Shown: positions 1 to 8,662, counted from the first letter of the stretch. The stretch is 64,000 nt of DNA from JAJPIG01 sp035531675 (GCA_035531675.1 DATKSL010000033.1:124001-188000); one strand, 5' to 3'. Notes: generated by a model not told the origin, from the letters alone. A program made the numbers and translations.

Positions 1-1
1 G

Positions 2-445
2 GAGCGATACCTCCGCCCGCTGCATAACCTGCCGCGCCACGTTCCGGAAAAGGCGGCGCTCGGCTACCATTTTTGCTACGGCACATTCCCGAAGAAGCCG
101 GTGATCGAGCCCAAGGACCTCGGGTTGAGCGTGAAGTTCGCCAATGCGGCGATCGCCGAGTCCGGCCGGCACGTCGATTACGTCCAGCTCACCGTGCCGA
201 TTCAGCGCGACGACGAGGCCTACTTCAAGCCGCTACAGGATCTCAAGGCGGGAGACACGCGGGTGTTCCTCGGGGTAGTCAACTCCGACGGTCTGGCGGG
301 CGCCCGGCGCCGTGCGCAGGCGGCTCGCAAGTACCTGAAAGATTTCGGGATTTCGGCCGAGTGCGGCTTCGGACGGGAGCTGCCCGAGCGGCTTCCCGAG
401 CTGCTGAAGATCCATCGCGAGGTGGCCGACGAGCTGATGAAATAG
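2..445 (+). CDS. MetE/UROD-like methyltransferase-type protein, 3' end only
   Basis: Only the C-terminal ~147 residues are present; the reading frame is open to the window edge. It carries a His-x-Cys pair (GYHFC, about residues 22-26 of the visible part) and a later Cys in AECGFG. These match the spacing of the zinc ligands in cobalamin-independent methionine synthase (MetE) and epoxyalkane:CoM transferase barrels, in which zinc activates a thiol acceptor. The substrate is unknown. The MetE-like protein at 44480-45622 has the same layout but different flanking sequence, so they are at best distant relatives. Family call by motif only. Confidence 0.55.
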   Translation, partial: ERYLRPLHNLPRHVPEKAALGYHFCYGTFPKKPVIEPKDLGLSVKFANAAIAESGRHVDYVQLTVPIQRDDEAYFKPLQDLKAGDTRVFLGVVNSDGLAGARRRAQAARKYLKDFGISAECGFGRELPERLPELLKIHREVADELMK

Positions 446-481
446 GCCGTCCCGGCGCGGAGTGGGAAGCGGGCCGATGCC

Positions 482-1093
482 TCAGGTTTTTTTCGGGGGC
501 GCGACGAAGTTGAGCGCCGCCGAGTTCATGCAGTAGCGCAATCCGGTCGGCGCCGGACCGTCGTTGAAGACGTGGCCGAGATGCGCGTCGCATTCGCGGC
601 ACATCACTTCGGTGCGCTGCATGAAAAGCGATCGATCGGTCTCGGTGTGGATGTTCTCGGGCGCGATGGGCTCCCAGAAGCTCGGCCATCCGGTGCCCGA
701 CTCGAATTTGGTATCCGAGCTGAAAAGCGCGTTACCGCAGCATACGCAGCGATAGATGCCTTTCTCGTGCCATTCATCGTATTTGTTGTTGAATGGACGT
801 TCCGTGCCCTTCTTGCGAGTTACCTCGTACTGCTCGGGGGTTAGAGACTTTTTCCACTCCGCATCGGTTTTGACGACTTTGGCCATCGAAACAAGACCCT
901 TCCTTTTGCCGGAATCGGTGAACTCGACCAGCTTTACCCGCTCGACCCCATCCGCTTCAGTGGCGCCGTCGGTCTTCGACCGGGCAGCGCCTTCGTATCC
1001 GACGACCAGCAGGATGGCAGCCGCCATCGTGCCGGCGATAAAGTCGCGGCGCGCCACTGCGTGATCTCGATAGATGGACGGTTTGCCGGCCAT
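482..1093 (-). CDS. msrB: Peptide-methionine (R)-S-oxide reductase, exported (MsrB)
   Basis: Reduces methionine-R-sulfoxide in proteins. The MsrB domain fills the C-terminal ~130 residues, with the zinc site CVCC and CREC, the SGTGWPSF motif and the catalytic Cys in RYCMNS. The N-terminus has a twin-arginine motif (RRDF) followed by a hydrophobic stretch, so the enzyme is probably exported by Tat, possibly staying membrane-anchored. The ATG at 1093 is preferred over a TTG five codons upstream (1108) because it still leaves a normal Tat leader. A Sec-type MsrA lies at 53389-54087, so the cell probably repairs both sulfoxide diastereomers outside the cytoplasm. Confidence 0.93.
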   Translation of the reverse strand: MAGKPSIYRDHAVARRDFIAGTMAAAILLVVGYEGAARSKTDGATEADGVERVKLVEFTDSGKRKGLVSMAKVVKTDAEWKKSLTPEQYEVTRKKGTERPFNNKYDEWHEKGIYRCVCCGNALFSSDTKFESGTGWPSFWEPIAPENIHTETDRSLFMQRTEVMCRECDAHLGHVFNDGPAPTGLRYCMNSAALNFVAPPKKT

Positions 1094-1147
1094 ATTCCGA
1101 TCGATCAACGCTTTCGCCCGATAGGCTCGATGACTCGCCGGGTTTCG

Positions 1148-1759
1148 CTAAGCCTTCGCGCTGGGTCGGGCGGCCACCGAATCGTGCCAGCGCTTCAGAT
1201 GCCGGGCGTGGGCGGGGATCGACACGCCACCCATCTCCTGGCCGAAATCGACCGCGACCTGCGCGGTAATATCGGCGATCGTGTAGCGGTCGCCGGCGAC
1301 GAATTCACGTTGTGCCAGCAGCGAATCGAGCCATTCGAGCCGTTTCAGCACCTGCTCGCGCTCGGCCGCGCCGAATTCGGGGAACTGCTTGATGCGTTCC
1401 TTGAACATCGGATGAGTATGCTGGAAGGCGCGACCGATCGGGTCGAACAGCTCGTGCTCCATCCGCCGGTTCCACATCTCGACGAACGCGGTATCCTTCG
1501 GATTCACCCCCATCAGCGGCGGCTCCGGATAGATACCCTCGAAATAGCGGCAGATCGCGACCGATTCGGCCAGGTAGGTGCCGTCGTCGAATTCGAGCAC
1601 CGGCAGGCCGCCGAGCGGATTCTTTTCGAGGAATTCCACTCTGCGGTTATGGCCGGCGATGATATCAACCTGGACGTAGGTGACCTCGGCGCCTTTTTCG
1701 GCCAGGAAGATCCGAACACGCCGCGGATTCGGCGCCAGTTTGAAATCATAGATTTTCAT
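1148..1759 (-). CDS. Glutathione S-transferase family protein
   Basis: A 203-residue protein of full GST length. The N-terminal thioredoxin-like domain has the signature NPLGGLPVLE plus ESVAICRYFE, the cis-Pro and glutathione-binding region. The all-helical C-terminal domain includes FVAGDRYTIADIT, the conserved N-capping motif. It probably conjugates or isomerises electrophilic metabolites in the cytoplasm. It is divergent from the aldo/keto reductase at 1870. A sigma70-like promoter sits so close to its ATG that the mRNA may be leaderless. The particular substrate cannot be read from the sequence. Confidence 0.9.
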   Translation of the reverse strand: MKIYDFKLAPNPRRVRIFLAEKGAEVTYVQVDIIAGHNRRVEFLEKNPLGGLPVLEFDDGTYLAESVAICRYFEGIYPEPPLMGVNPKDTAFVEMWNRRMEHELFDPIGRAFQHTHPMFKERIKQFPEFGAAEREQVLKRLEWLDSLLAQREFVAGDRYTIADITAQVAVDFGQEMGGVSIPAHARHLKRWHDSVAARPSAKA

Positions 1760-1766
1760 AGCTACG

Positions 1767-1796
1767 ACGATAGAAGGATGGCTGCCACCCCGTCAA
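1767..1796 (-). promoter_or_regulatory. Candidate sigma70-type promoter of the GST gene
   Basis: On the minus strand TTGACG (1796-1791) and TATCGT (1772-1767) are separated by 18 bases. Seven bases then lead to the ATG at 1759, so transcription would start at or next to the start codon, and no Shine-Dalgarno is seen. Motif match only. Confidence 0.35.
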
Positions 1797-1855
1797 CCGC
1801 GCCCGCACGAGCCCGCGCCGATGCGGCCCATTCTCCACCCGCCGGCCGGGTGAAC

Positions 1856-1861
1856 TATACT
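1856..1861 (+). promoter_or_regulatory. Candidate -10 element upstream of the aldo/keto reductase
   Basis: TATACT lies eight bases before the ATG at 1870, with no ribosome binding site between them. The -35 region is poor (TTCTCC with a 19-base spacer). With the divergent GST promoter it would make the 110-base gap a compact divergent control region. Confidence 0.28.
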
Positions 1862-1869
1862 GGGTAGCG

Positions 1870-2715
1870 ATGGAACCCTCGAGCGCCAGGATGATGACAC
1901 GGCCGATCCCGGTGAGCGGCGAGATGTTGCCGGTAATCGGTCTCGGCACCTTCAATACCTTCAACGTCGGCGACGATCCCGGCGCGCGCCGCCAGCTCAC
2001 CGAGGTGTTGCGCCTGTTTTTCGCGGGCGGCGGCCGGGTGATCGACAGCTCGCCGATGTACGGGCGGGCCGAAGGCGTGGTCGGCGATCTGTTGGCCGGA
2101 CTGCCAGCCCACGAAACGCCGTTCCTTGCGACCAAGGTCTGGACCACCGGACGTGAGGCCGGCATCGAGCAGATGAGCCGTTCGGCCACACTGATGCGCG
2201 CCGCGCCGCTCGACTTGATCCAGATTCATAACCTGGTCGACTGGCGCACCCAGCTGGCGACGCTGCGCGCGATGAAGGCCGCCGGGCAGGTCAGATACCT
2301 CGGCATCACCCACTACACCAGCGCGGCGCTGCCGGCGCTGGCCGAGATTATCGAGCGCGAGCAGCTCGATTTCGTGCAGCTGGCCTACTCGATCGAGGAG
2401 CGCGCGCCCGAGTCGCGCCTGCTGCCGCTGGCCGCCGAACGGGGCGTGGCGGTGATCGTCAATCTGCCGTTCAGCAGCGGCAGCCTGATGAGCCGCGTGC
2501 GTCGGACCGCGCTGCCGTCGTGGGCGGCGGATTTCGAGTGCGCAAGCTGGGCTGAGTTGCTGCTGAAGTTCATCGTTTCGCATCCGGCGGTGACCTGCGT
2601 AATCCCAGCCACCGCCGACCCGGCGCATATGGCGGACAATCTGGCCGCCGGCTTCGGCCGCATTCCGGATCAAGCCGAACGGCAGCGGATGGTTAAACTA
2701 TGGGAGTCGGTCTGA
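1870..2715 (+). CDS. Aldo/keto reductase
   Basis: A 281-residue NAD(P)H-dependent oxidoreductase with a complete catalytic tetrad: Asp59 and Tyr64 (RVIDSSPMYG), Lys89 (LATKVW) and His120 (LIQIHN). Typical landmarks are VIGLGTF near the start and the late VIPAT cofactor-binding loop. It likely reduces an aldehyde or ketone in the cytoplasm. It is divergent from the GST gene and followed after 22 bases by the DUF983 gene. ATG codons at 1891 and 1894 are alternative starts. The substrate is unknown. Confidence 0.9.
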   Translation: MEPSSARMMTRPIPVSGEMLPVIGLGTFNTFNVGDDPGARRQLTEVLRLFFAGGGRVIDSSPMYGRAEGVVGDLLAGLPAHETPFLATKVWTTGREAGIEQMSRSATLMRAAPLDLIQIHNLVDWRTQLATLRAMKAAGQVRYLGITHYTSAALPALAEIIEREQLDFVQLAYSIEERAPESRLLPLAAERGVAVIVNLPFSSGSLMSRVRRTALPSWAADFECASWAELLLKFIVSHPAVTCVIPATADPAHMADNLAAGFGRIPDQAERQRMVKLWESV

Positions 2716-2737
2716 GCGCTGCCGGCCGCGCCGTGTG

Positions 2738-3310
2738 ATGTCGATCAATCAGGAAACCGCCATCGCCTTGTTGCTCGCCTTTGGCGTGGTCGGCGTGCTG
2801 GCCCTGATGAGCGGGTTTCTGATAATCGCGATGGCGTGGTCAGAGTACGGCTGCTACGACGACGCGCAAACCAAAGCGAGCGAGCCGCGTCCGTCCGGCG
2901 CGGCACTGGTGCGGCGCGCGCTGGCCCGGCACTGTCCGCATTGCGGCGAGGGCAGGCTGTTCCGGACTTACATGACGATGAACCGGGCCTGCCCGGCATG
3001 CGGCGCGGTATTCTGGCAAAATGAGGGTGAGTGGATGGGCGCAGCGGTGATGGACTATACGGTCGCTGCCGGCTGTGCCTTGCTCGCATGGATAACGCTG
3101 GCGCTGTTGAGCGCCTCGGAATTTTTTCAGTTTGTAATTCCGGCCATCGTGGCAGCCGCGAGCGGAGCCGCGATAGTGCCGTGGTCGCGCAGTTTCTGGA
3201 CGCTGTTCCTCTACGTGAACGGCGAGATGGGATTGGCGACCCGGCCGGCGAGCGGCGCGCTTGAGGAGCCCTCGTCAGCCACGATCCGCCGGCCCACTGC
3301 GCGGCGCTAG
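2738..3310 (+). CDS. DUF983 zinc-ribbon membrane protein
   Basis: About 190 residues. The central part has a four-cysteine zinc ribbon (HCPHCGEG, then ACPACG about 24 residues later) typical of DUF983. Two hydrophobic helices follow (AAGCALLAWITLALL and FVIPAIVAAASGAAIV). An extra N-terminal membrane segment at roughly residues 8-30 precedes the ribbon, which most short DUF983 proteins lack. The function of the family is unknown. The start is ATG 2738 or the adjacent GTG 2735; no clear ribosome binding site. Confidence 0.8.
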   Translation: MSINQETAIALLLAFGVVGVLALMSGFLIIAMAWSEYGCYDDAQTKASEPRPSGAALVRRALARHCPHCGEGRLFRTYMTMNRACPACGAVFWQNEGEWMGAAVMDYTVAAGCALLAWITLALLSASEFFQFVIPAIVAAASGAAIVPWSRSFWTLFLYVNGEMGLATRPASGALEEPSSATIRRPTARR

Positions 3311-3340
3311 CTGAACGGATACCGCTATGGGGAGGTAGTT

Positions 3341-4720
3341 ATGGCAAACGGCGCGCTCGGTTCCAACGGATTGGCGAACCTCAACGGCGCTGCGGCCGCG
3401 TCGGCCGACGGCCGCTACTCGGTCGAGGCCTTGGCGCGGCTGATAGGTCGCGGCCGGGTCCATTCGTCGATCTACACCGACCCGGCGATTTTCGAGCTCG
3501 AATTCGAGCGCATCTTTCATCGCAGCTGGGTCTATATCGGGCATGCCAGCGAGGTGTCACAGCCGGGCGATTTTCGCCTGCGCAGCATCGGACGCCAGCC
3601 GGTAATCCTGGTGCGCGGCAATGACGGCGTGGTGCGGGTGCTGATGAACCGCTGCCGCCATCGCGGGGCCGTGGTCTGCGAGGTCGAATCCGGCCGCGAG
3701 AAAGTCTTTCGCTGCTGGTTTCACGGCTGGAGCTACGACAACACCGGCAAACTGCTGAGCGTGACCGCGCCCGAGGGCTACGGCGAGGACTTTCGGGTCG
3801 AAGAGAACTCGCTTACCCCGGCGCCGCGGGTCGAGAGCTATCGCGATTTCGTGTTCGCCTCGCTGGCCGACGAAGGGCCGTCGCTCAGTGACTATCTGGC
3901 GCGCGCCGCCGCGATGATCGACCTCTTGATCGACGCCTCGCCCGAGCGACAGATCGAAGTCAACGCCGGCTGCCACAAGACCGTCTACCGGGGCAACTGG
4001 AAGCTGGTCGGGATGGACGGCTACCATCCGAATTTCGTGCATGCCTCGGTAATCGCGATGTGGCAGCGCAAGGTCAACGCCGGGATGGGCGCGACCCATC
4101 GCTCGGACCCGTTCGACGGCAAGGCGCCGACCTATGCGCGCGACCTCGGCAACGGCCACGCCATGATCGATCTGCGCGAGCATCGGCTCGGGCATTTCCC
4201 GGACTACTCGAAGTTTCTCGCGACCGTGCCGGGCGGCAAGGAATACATGGCGGCGATGTTCGCGCGCGACCGCGAAGATCGCGCCCGGCTGCTGCTGGCG
4301 ATCGCGGGCGATCCGCACATCGGGATGTTTCCCAACATGCAGATCATCCATAACCAGATCCGGATCATCAATCCGCTGGCGGTCGGCGAGACCGAGGTGG
4401 TGATGTTCCCGGTGCTGCTGAAGGGCGTCAGTCCGCAGATCAACGCGCTCCGGCTGCGCCAGCATGAATCGTTCTACGGGCCGGCCTCCTCGGGTTCGCC
4501 GGATGACGCCGAGATTTTCGAGCGCGCGCAGCGCGGCATGCTGGCGCAGGTCAATCCCTGGATCAACATTTCGCGCGGCCTCGCGCGCGAAACCGTCGAC
4601 AGCGACGGCTCGATCGTCTCCAATGTCACCGACGAGGTGCCGCAGCGAGCCCAGGCCCGGCAGTGGCTGGCGTTGATGACCGACGGCCTGGCGGCGGCTC
4701 CTGAAGCGGCGCGGGCCTGA
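3341..4720 (+). CDS. Rieske ring-hydroxylating dioxygenase, large (alpha) subunit
   Basis: The 459-residue alpha subunit of a non-heme iron oxygenase. The Rieske [2Fe-2S] ligands are Cys105/His107 and Cys125/His128 (CRHRG ... CWFHGW). The mononuclear iron site shows bridging Asp226, His229 and His234 within GMDGYHPNFVH; the distal acidic ligand probably lies in the SPDDAEIFE segment. It inserts O2 into an aromatic ring to give a cis-dihydrodiol. A strong RBS (GGGGAGG) precedes the ATG. The beta subunit gene follows after 20 bases, then a PdxA/TphB-type dehydrogenase, the order seen in terephthalate operons (tphA2-A3-B). The substrate is inferred, not shown. Confidence 0.93.
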   Translation: MANGALGSNGLANLNGAAAASADGRYSVEALARLIGRGRVHSSIYTDPAIFELEFERIFHRSWVYIGHASEVSQPGDFRLRSIGRQPVILVRGNDGVVRVLMNRCRHRGAVVCEVESGREKVFRCWFHGWSYDNTGKLLSVTAPEGYGEDFRVEENSLTPAPRVESYRDFVFASLADEGPSLSDYLARAAAMIDLLIDASPERQIEVNAGCHKTVYRGNWKLVGMDGYHPNFVHASVIAMWQRKVNAGMGATHRSDPFDGKAPTYARDLGNGHAMIDLREHRLGHFPDYSKFLATVPGGKEYMAAMFARDREDRARLLLAIAGDPHIGMFPNMQIIHNQIRIINPLAVGETEVVMFPVLLKGVSPQINALRLRQHESFYGPASSGSPDDAEIFERAQRGMLAQVNPWINISRGLARETVDSDGSIVSNVTDEVPQRAQARQWLALMTDGLAAAPEAARA

Positions 4721-4740
4721 GACCAGGGGGAGCGACGGGC

Positions 4741-5220
4741 GTGGACAATTCACAACTGTTGCGGGCGGTCGAGGAATTCCTCTACGCCGAAGCCGAGTTG
4801 ATGGACAGCCATCAGTACGATCGATGGTTCGAACTATGGGACGCGGAGGCGCTTTACTGGGTACCGTGCAATGCCGACGAAATCGATCCAGACCGCAAGG
4901 TCTCACTGATCTATGAGCATCGCGATCAGATCGAGGATCGGCTGTTCCGCCTCAAGGGCCGCCACGCCCACGCACAGAAACCGAAGTCGCGGCTGATGCG
5001 CGTGATCTCGAACGTGCGGATCCTCGACCATGATTCGGAAACGGTCAAGGCGAGATCGAATTTCGTGCTGGGCGAAGTGCGGCTCGATCGGCAAACCGTG
5101 TGGATGGGACGCAGCTTCCATACCCTGCTGCCGCAGCCCGACGGTTTCAAGATCCGCGAAAAAAAAGTCGTGCTGCTGAATAACGACAGCCCGATCGGAA
5201 ACCTGACCTTTCTCATCTAG
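4741..5220 (+). CDS. Ring-hydroxylating dioxygenase small (beta) subunit
   Basis: A 159-residue NTF2/SnoaL-fold beta subunit that packs under the alpha3 trimer in alpha3beta3 dioxygenases. Family landmarks are the N-terminal VEEFLYAEAELMD helix, the FELWDAEALYWVP segment and the C-terminal KKVVLLNND strand. It has a GTG start. It sits between the alpha subunit and the diol dehydrogenase with gaps of 20 and 14 bases, so it is certainly in the same operon. It has no catalytic centre of its own. Confidence 0.93.
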   Translation: MDNSQLLRAVEEFLYAEAELMDSHQYDRWFELWDAEALYWVPCNADEIDPDRKVSLIYEHRDQIEDRLFRLKGRHAHAQKPKSRLMRVISNVRILDHDSETVKARSNFVLGEVRLDRQTVWMGRSFHTLLPQPDGFKIREKKVVLLNNDSPIGNLTFLI

Positions 5221-5234
5221 CGGCGGGAGATACG

Positions 5235-6230
5235 ATGGCTACCGTCAATCCGGCCCGGCGTCCGATAATTGCGACCATGATCGGCGATCCGGCCGGCATC
5301 GGACCCGAAGTCTGCGCCAAGGCGCTCGCCACCGGCGAGCCGCAGAAACTCTGTCGCCCGGTGCTGATCGGGGATGCGCGTGCGATTGCGAGCGCGATCG
5401 AGCGATCGGCGCTGAGCCTCGGGCTGCAGGTGGTCCGCACGCTCGAGGAAGCGCGCCTCGACCAAGCCGCGGCGGTGGTGCTCGACCCGGGCGAGCTGCG
5501 GCCGGGCGATTACGTCACCGGTCAGCCCTCGGCGGCCGGCGGCCGGGCGGTGGTGCGATGGATTCGGCTGGCCGATCAACTCGCCGAGGCGCGCGCGATC
5601 GATGGCTGGATCATGGGCCCGGTCGACTCGACCTCGCTCAAGCTGGCGGGTGAGGTCAAAAACATCGATGACCTGCAGCCCTCGGGAACCTGGATGTTCC
5701 GGGTCAGCGGACCGCTGCGGGTGGTGCCGATCACCGAGCACATCCGGATCCGCGAGGTGCCGGACACAGTGACCCGGGCGGCGGTGTTCGATCTGATCCG
5801 GATCGTCGATGAAACCCTGCGCCGCTGGGGAATCGCGGCGCCGCGTATCGGCGTCGCCGGCCTCAATCCCCACGCGATGTTCGAGGAGGACGCCGAGCGG
5901 ATCGCGCCCGCGGTCGCCGACGCGCAGCAGCGCGGCATCAACTGCCGGGGGCCGGTGTCGCCGGACTCGATTTTTCGCCAGGGGCTCGACGGCCATTTCG
6001 ACGCGATCGTGTCGATGTATCACGACCAGGGGCAGATCGCGCTCAAGTCGGCCGCCTTCGAGGGCGCCTGCACGATCTACATGGGGCTGCATTTCGTGCG
6101 GCTGAGTGTCCCGCACGGCACCGCGATGGATATCGCGGGGCAGGGCAAGGCGCAGCATCTGAGCATGCTGGCGGCGATGAAAACCGCCGCCCTGCTGGCC
6201 GCCGGCAGCGGCTTCCTCAAAGATCGCTAG
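5235..6230 (+). CDS. PdxA-family dehydrogenase, probably a TphB-like cis-diol dehydrogenase
   Basis: A 331-residue member of the PdxA family: GDPAGIGPE at the start, GLNPHA, YHDQGQIALK and VPHGTAMDIAG near the end, the last ones holding metal-binding His residues. PdxA oxidises 4-phosphohydroxy-L-threonine in vitamin B6 synthesis. The same family includes TphB, which oxidatively decarboxylates the terephthalate cis-diol. Its position directly after dioxygenase alpha and beta genes argues for the TphB-type role, rearomatising a carboxylated cis-dihydrodiol. A housekeeping PdxA role cannot be excluded from sequence alone. Confidence 0.85.
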   Translation: MATVNPARRPIIATMIGDPAGIGPEVCAKALATGEPQKLCRPVLIGDARAIASAIERSALSLGLQVVRTLEEARLDQAAAVVLDPGELRPGDYVTGQPSAAGGRAVVRWIRLADQLAEARAIDGWIMGPVDSTSLKLAGEVKNIDDLQPSGTWMFRVSGPLRVVPITEHIRIREVPDTVTRAAVFDLIRIVDETLRRWGIAAPRIGVAGLNPHAMFEEDAERIAPAVADAQQRGINCRGPVSPDSIFRQGLDGHFDAIVSMYHDQGQIALKSAAFEGACTIYMGLHFVRLSVPHGTAMDIAGQGKAQHLSMLAAMKTAALLAAGSGFLKDR

Positions 6231-6371
6231 CGCGGCGCAGCGTCTGCTGTACGTAGTCGTTACCAGTGTGCGTTGGTTTGCCGATCATCGCTGCTCTGGC
6301 TATCTTTTGACGATATGCAGCCAGGCAACGATTCGCGGCGCGTCGAAGGCGGGTCGGAGGAGCTGAATCCG

Positions 6372-7421
6372 ATGTTCATGACTAATGCCTGGTACGCTGC
6401 GGCGTGGAGTCACGAACTGTCGCGCGCGCTGCTGGGCCGGCGTATCTGCGGCCGCGCGGTGGTCCTGTACCGCATCGAGGATGGCACGCCGGCGGCGCTG
6501 GAGGATCTCTGTTGTCATCGCCTGTTGCCGCTGTCTCGCGGCCGGCTCGAAGGCGATCTGCTGGTGTGCGGCTATCACGGACTCACCTTCGACCGCTCCG
6601 GCCAGTGCGTGCGGATTCCCAGCCAGAAGGCTCCCGGTCGTCAGGTTCGGGTCCGCAGCTACCCGGTGATCGAACGCCATCGCCTGATCTGGATTTGGGT
6701 CGGCGATCCCGCGCTGGCCGATCCAGCGCTGGTTCCCGACCTGCATTGGAACGACGATCCGGGCTGGACGTTTACCGGCGACCTGCTGCCGATGGCGTGC
6801 GACTACCGGCTGGTGATCGACAACCTGCTCGACCTGACGCACGAGACCTGGGTCCATCAGACCACCATCGGCCACTCGTTGATCCCGGCCTGCCCGATCG
6901 AGACCGTGGCGGACGACAGCGGCGTGACGGTTTCGCGCTGGATTCTCGATCACGATCCGGCGCCGTTCTGGCGTCACCTGATGAAGCGCGCGCGCGAGTA
7001 CGAAGGCCGCTGCGACCGCTGGCAGGTGGTCAAGTTTGTTCCGCCCTGCAACGTGGTGCTGCATATCGGCGTCGCCGAGGCCGGCAGCGGCGCGACCCGC
7101 GGCGATCTGAGCAAGGGGGTGAGCGCGATGCAGCTCAATTCGATCACGCCCGCAAGCGCGAGTTCGTGCTGGTACTTCTGGTCGTTCACGCGCAATTTTC
7201 TGCATCGCGACGAACAATTGTCGGCCGAGCTGTTGACCACCTCGCGCCGGATTTTCGGCGAGGACCAGGTCATTATCGAGGCGCAGCAGCGCGCGATGCT
7301 GGAGAATTCCGGCGCATCGACGATCAACATTAATCTCGATGCCGCCTCGGTGCGGATGCGGCAGATGATCGAAGCGCGCAGCGCGCGCGAGGCCGGCGTC
7401 GCCGGAGTGCTGGCCGGATGA
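6372..7421 (+). CDS. Rieske oxygenase, vanillate O-demethylase (VanA)-like
   Basis: 349 residues from the chosen ATG. The frame opens about 100 bases earlier, but MFMTNAWYAAAW is the usual start of this family and has GGAGG 11 bases upstream. Rieske ligands are Cys47/His49 and Cys66/His69; the mononuclear iron site is Asp154, His157 and His162 (NLLDLTHETWVH). VanA-type enzymes demethylate methoxy-aromatics or hydroxylate a range of aromatic and sterol-like substrates. No VanB-type reductase gene is in the window, so electrons must come from elsewhere. Confidence 0.9.
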   Translation: MFMTNAWYAAAWSHELSRALLGRRICGRAVVLYRIEDGTPAALEDLCCHRLLPLSRGRLEGDLLVCGYHGLTFDRSGQCVRIPSQKAPGRQVRVRSYPVIERHRLIWIWVGDPALADPALVPDLHWNDDPGWTFTGDLLPMACDYRLVIDNLLDLTHETWVHQTTIGHSLIPACPIETVADDSGVTVSRWILDHDPAPFWRHLMKRAREYEGRCDRWQVVKFVPPCNVVLHIGVAEAGSGATRGDLSKGVSAMQLNSITPASASSCWYFWSFTRNFLHRDEQLSAELLTTSRRIFGEDQVIIEAQQRAMLENSGASTININLDAASVRMRQMIEARSAREAGVAGVLAG

Positions 7422-7535
7422 GCGCGAGTTGCGATCGTCGGTTGTGGTGCTACGCTTCTGATGCTCGGCAATGGTGCGAAACTTTAGCGCCGGCGTTTTG
7501 CGCGCCGCAACGCAATTGATCATTCGGGAGTGCAG

Positions 7536-8630
7536 ATGACGGCTGATAGCTCGATGCGGCTGATGGATGCCGATGGCCATATCGTGGAGGACCTCTCCGA
7601 TCTGGCGACTTTCATGGACCCCGCGATCCGCTGGGTGGTGAGCAAGGAGCGCCCGTTCGCGTCCTGCGTGGGCGCCTTTCCGATGCTGGACGGGGTGCAC
7701 AACCTGACGCGCTATGCCGAGGGCGGCATGATTCCGAAGAATCGCCAGCGCGTGCATGCGAGTTCGGGGCGGCCCGGCTCGCCCGCCGACTGGAAGGCGC
7801 TGCTCGACAAGACCGGCCTCGAGCATACGGTAATGGTCACCAGCGACGGGCTGGGAATCGGCCAGCTCCGGAATCGCGATTATCTGCGGCTGATCTGCCG
7901 CGCCTATAACGATTACGTCAGCGAACGCTTCGCCCGCTTCGACCGCCGACAGCATCCGCTCGCGTTGATTCCGATGCAGTATCCGTCGGACGGCGCCGAA
8001 GAGCTGCGCCGCGCGGTCAAAGAGCTGGGCCTGCTCGGCGCGATGATCCCGTCGACCGGCCTGCAGATGCATGTCGCGCAGGAATACTACTGGCCGGTCT
8101 ATCGCGAGGCCGCCGAGCTGGACTGCGTACTGGCGTTTCACGGCGGCTCGAACAGGGGCATCGGGCTCGACAGCTTCTCCAGCCTGACCGCCTCGCACAT
8201 CCTGCATCACTCGACGCCGTTGATGATCGCGTTCGTCTCGCTGGTGTTCGATCGGGTCTTCGATCGCTTTCCCGGGTTGCGGATCGCTTTCCTGGAGGGC
8301 GGCTGCGGCTGGGTCGCGTTCGTGCTCGATCGGATTCATCGCGACTCGACCTTCGAGGGCCATTACGATACCGCGGGTCATCGGCGTTTGCGCGAACTCC
8401 TGGAGGAGGGCAACATCCTGATCGGCTGCGAAGGCAACGACTCGATAATTCCCTACTTGTCGAAAACTATCGGCGTGAAGACGCTGGCGTTTTCCAGCGA
8501 CTATCCTCACGAGTCCGATCTTAACGACGTGACCCACGAGATCGAGGAGACGCTGGCGAGTTCCGAACTCACGCGCGACGAAAAGGCCGCGATCGTGGGC
8601 GGTAACGCGCGCGCCTTCTTTCGCCTCTAG
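7536..8630 (+). CDS. Amidohydrolase family (amidohydrolase 2) protein
   Basis: A 364-residue TIM-barrel metal-dependent hydrolase of the group that includes ACMSD and gamma-resorcylate decarboxylase. Seen are the N-terminal DADGHIVE (a one-His variant of the usual HxH), LAFHGG, FPGLRIAFLEGGCGW and the C-terminal SDYPHES with the metal Asp. Related enzymes hydrolyse or decarboxylate aromatic ring products. ATG 7536 with CGGGAG just upstream is preferred to GTG 7530. Its place between a VanA-like oxygenase and an alcohol dehydrogenase suggests a step in the same pathway. Reaction not assignable. Confidence 0.85.
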   Translation: MTADSSMRLMDADGHIVEDLSDLATFMDPAIRWVVSKERPFASCVGAFPMLDGVHNLTRYAEGGMIPKNRQRVHASSGRPGSPADWKALLDKTGLEHTVMVTSDGLGIGQLRNRDYLRLICRAYNDYVSERFARFDRRQHPLALIPMQYPSDGAEELRRAVKELGLLGAMIPSTGLQMHVAQEYYWPVYREAAELDCVLAFHGGSNRGIGLDSFSSLTASHILHHSTPLMIAFVSLVFDRVFDRFPGLRIAFLEGGCGWVAFVLDRIHRDSTFEGHYDTAGHRRLRELLEEGNILIGCEGNDSIIPYLSKTIGVKTLAFSSDYPHESDLNDVTHEIEETLASSELTRDEKAAIVGGNARAFFRL

Positions 8631-8662
8631 CGCGAACGATATTCGCGGAAAGGTTGCCGAGC

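Noticed and set aside
3557..4906. A 449-codon minus-strand frame
   Set aside because: Antisense to the dioxygenase alpha gene; no family similarity.
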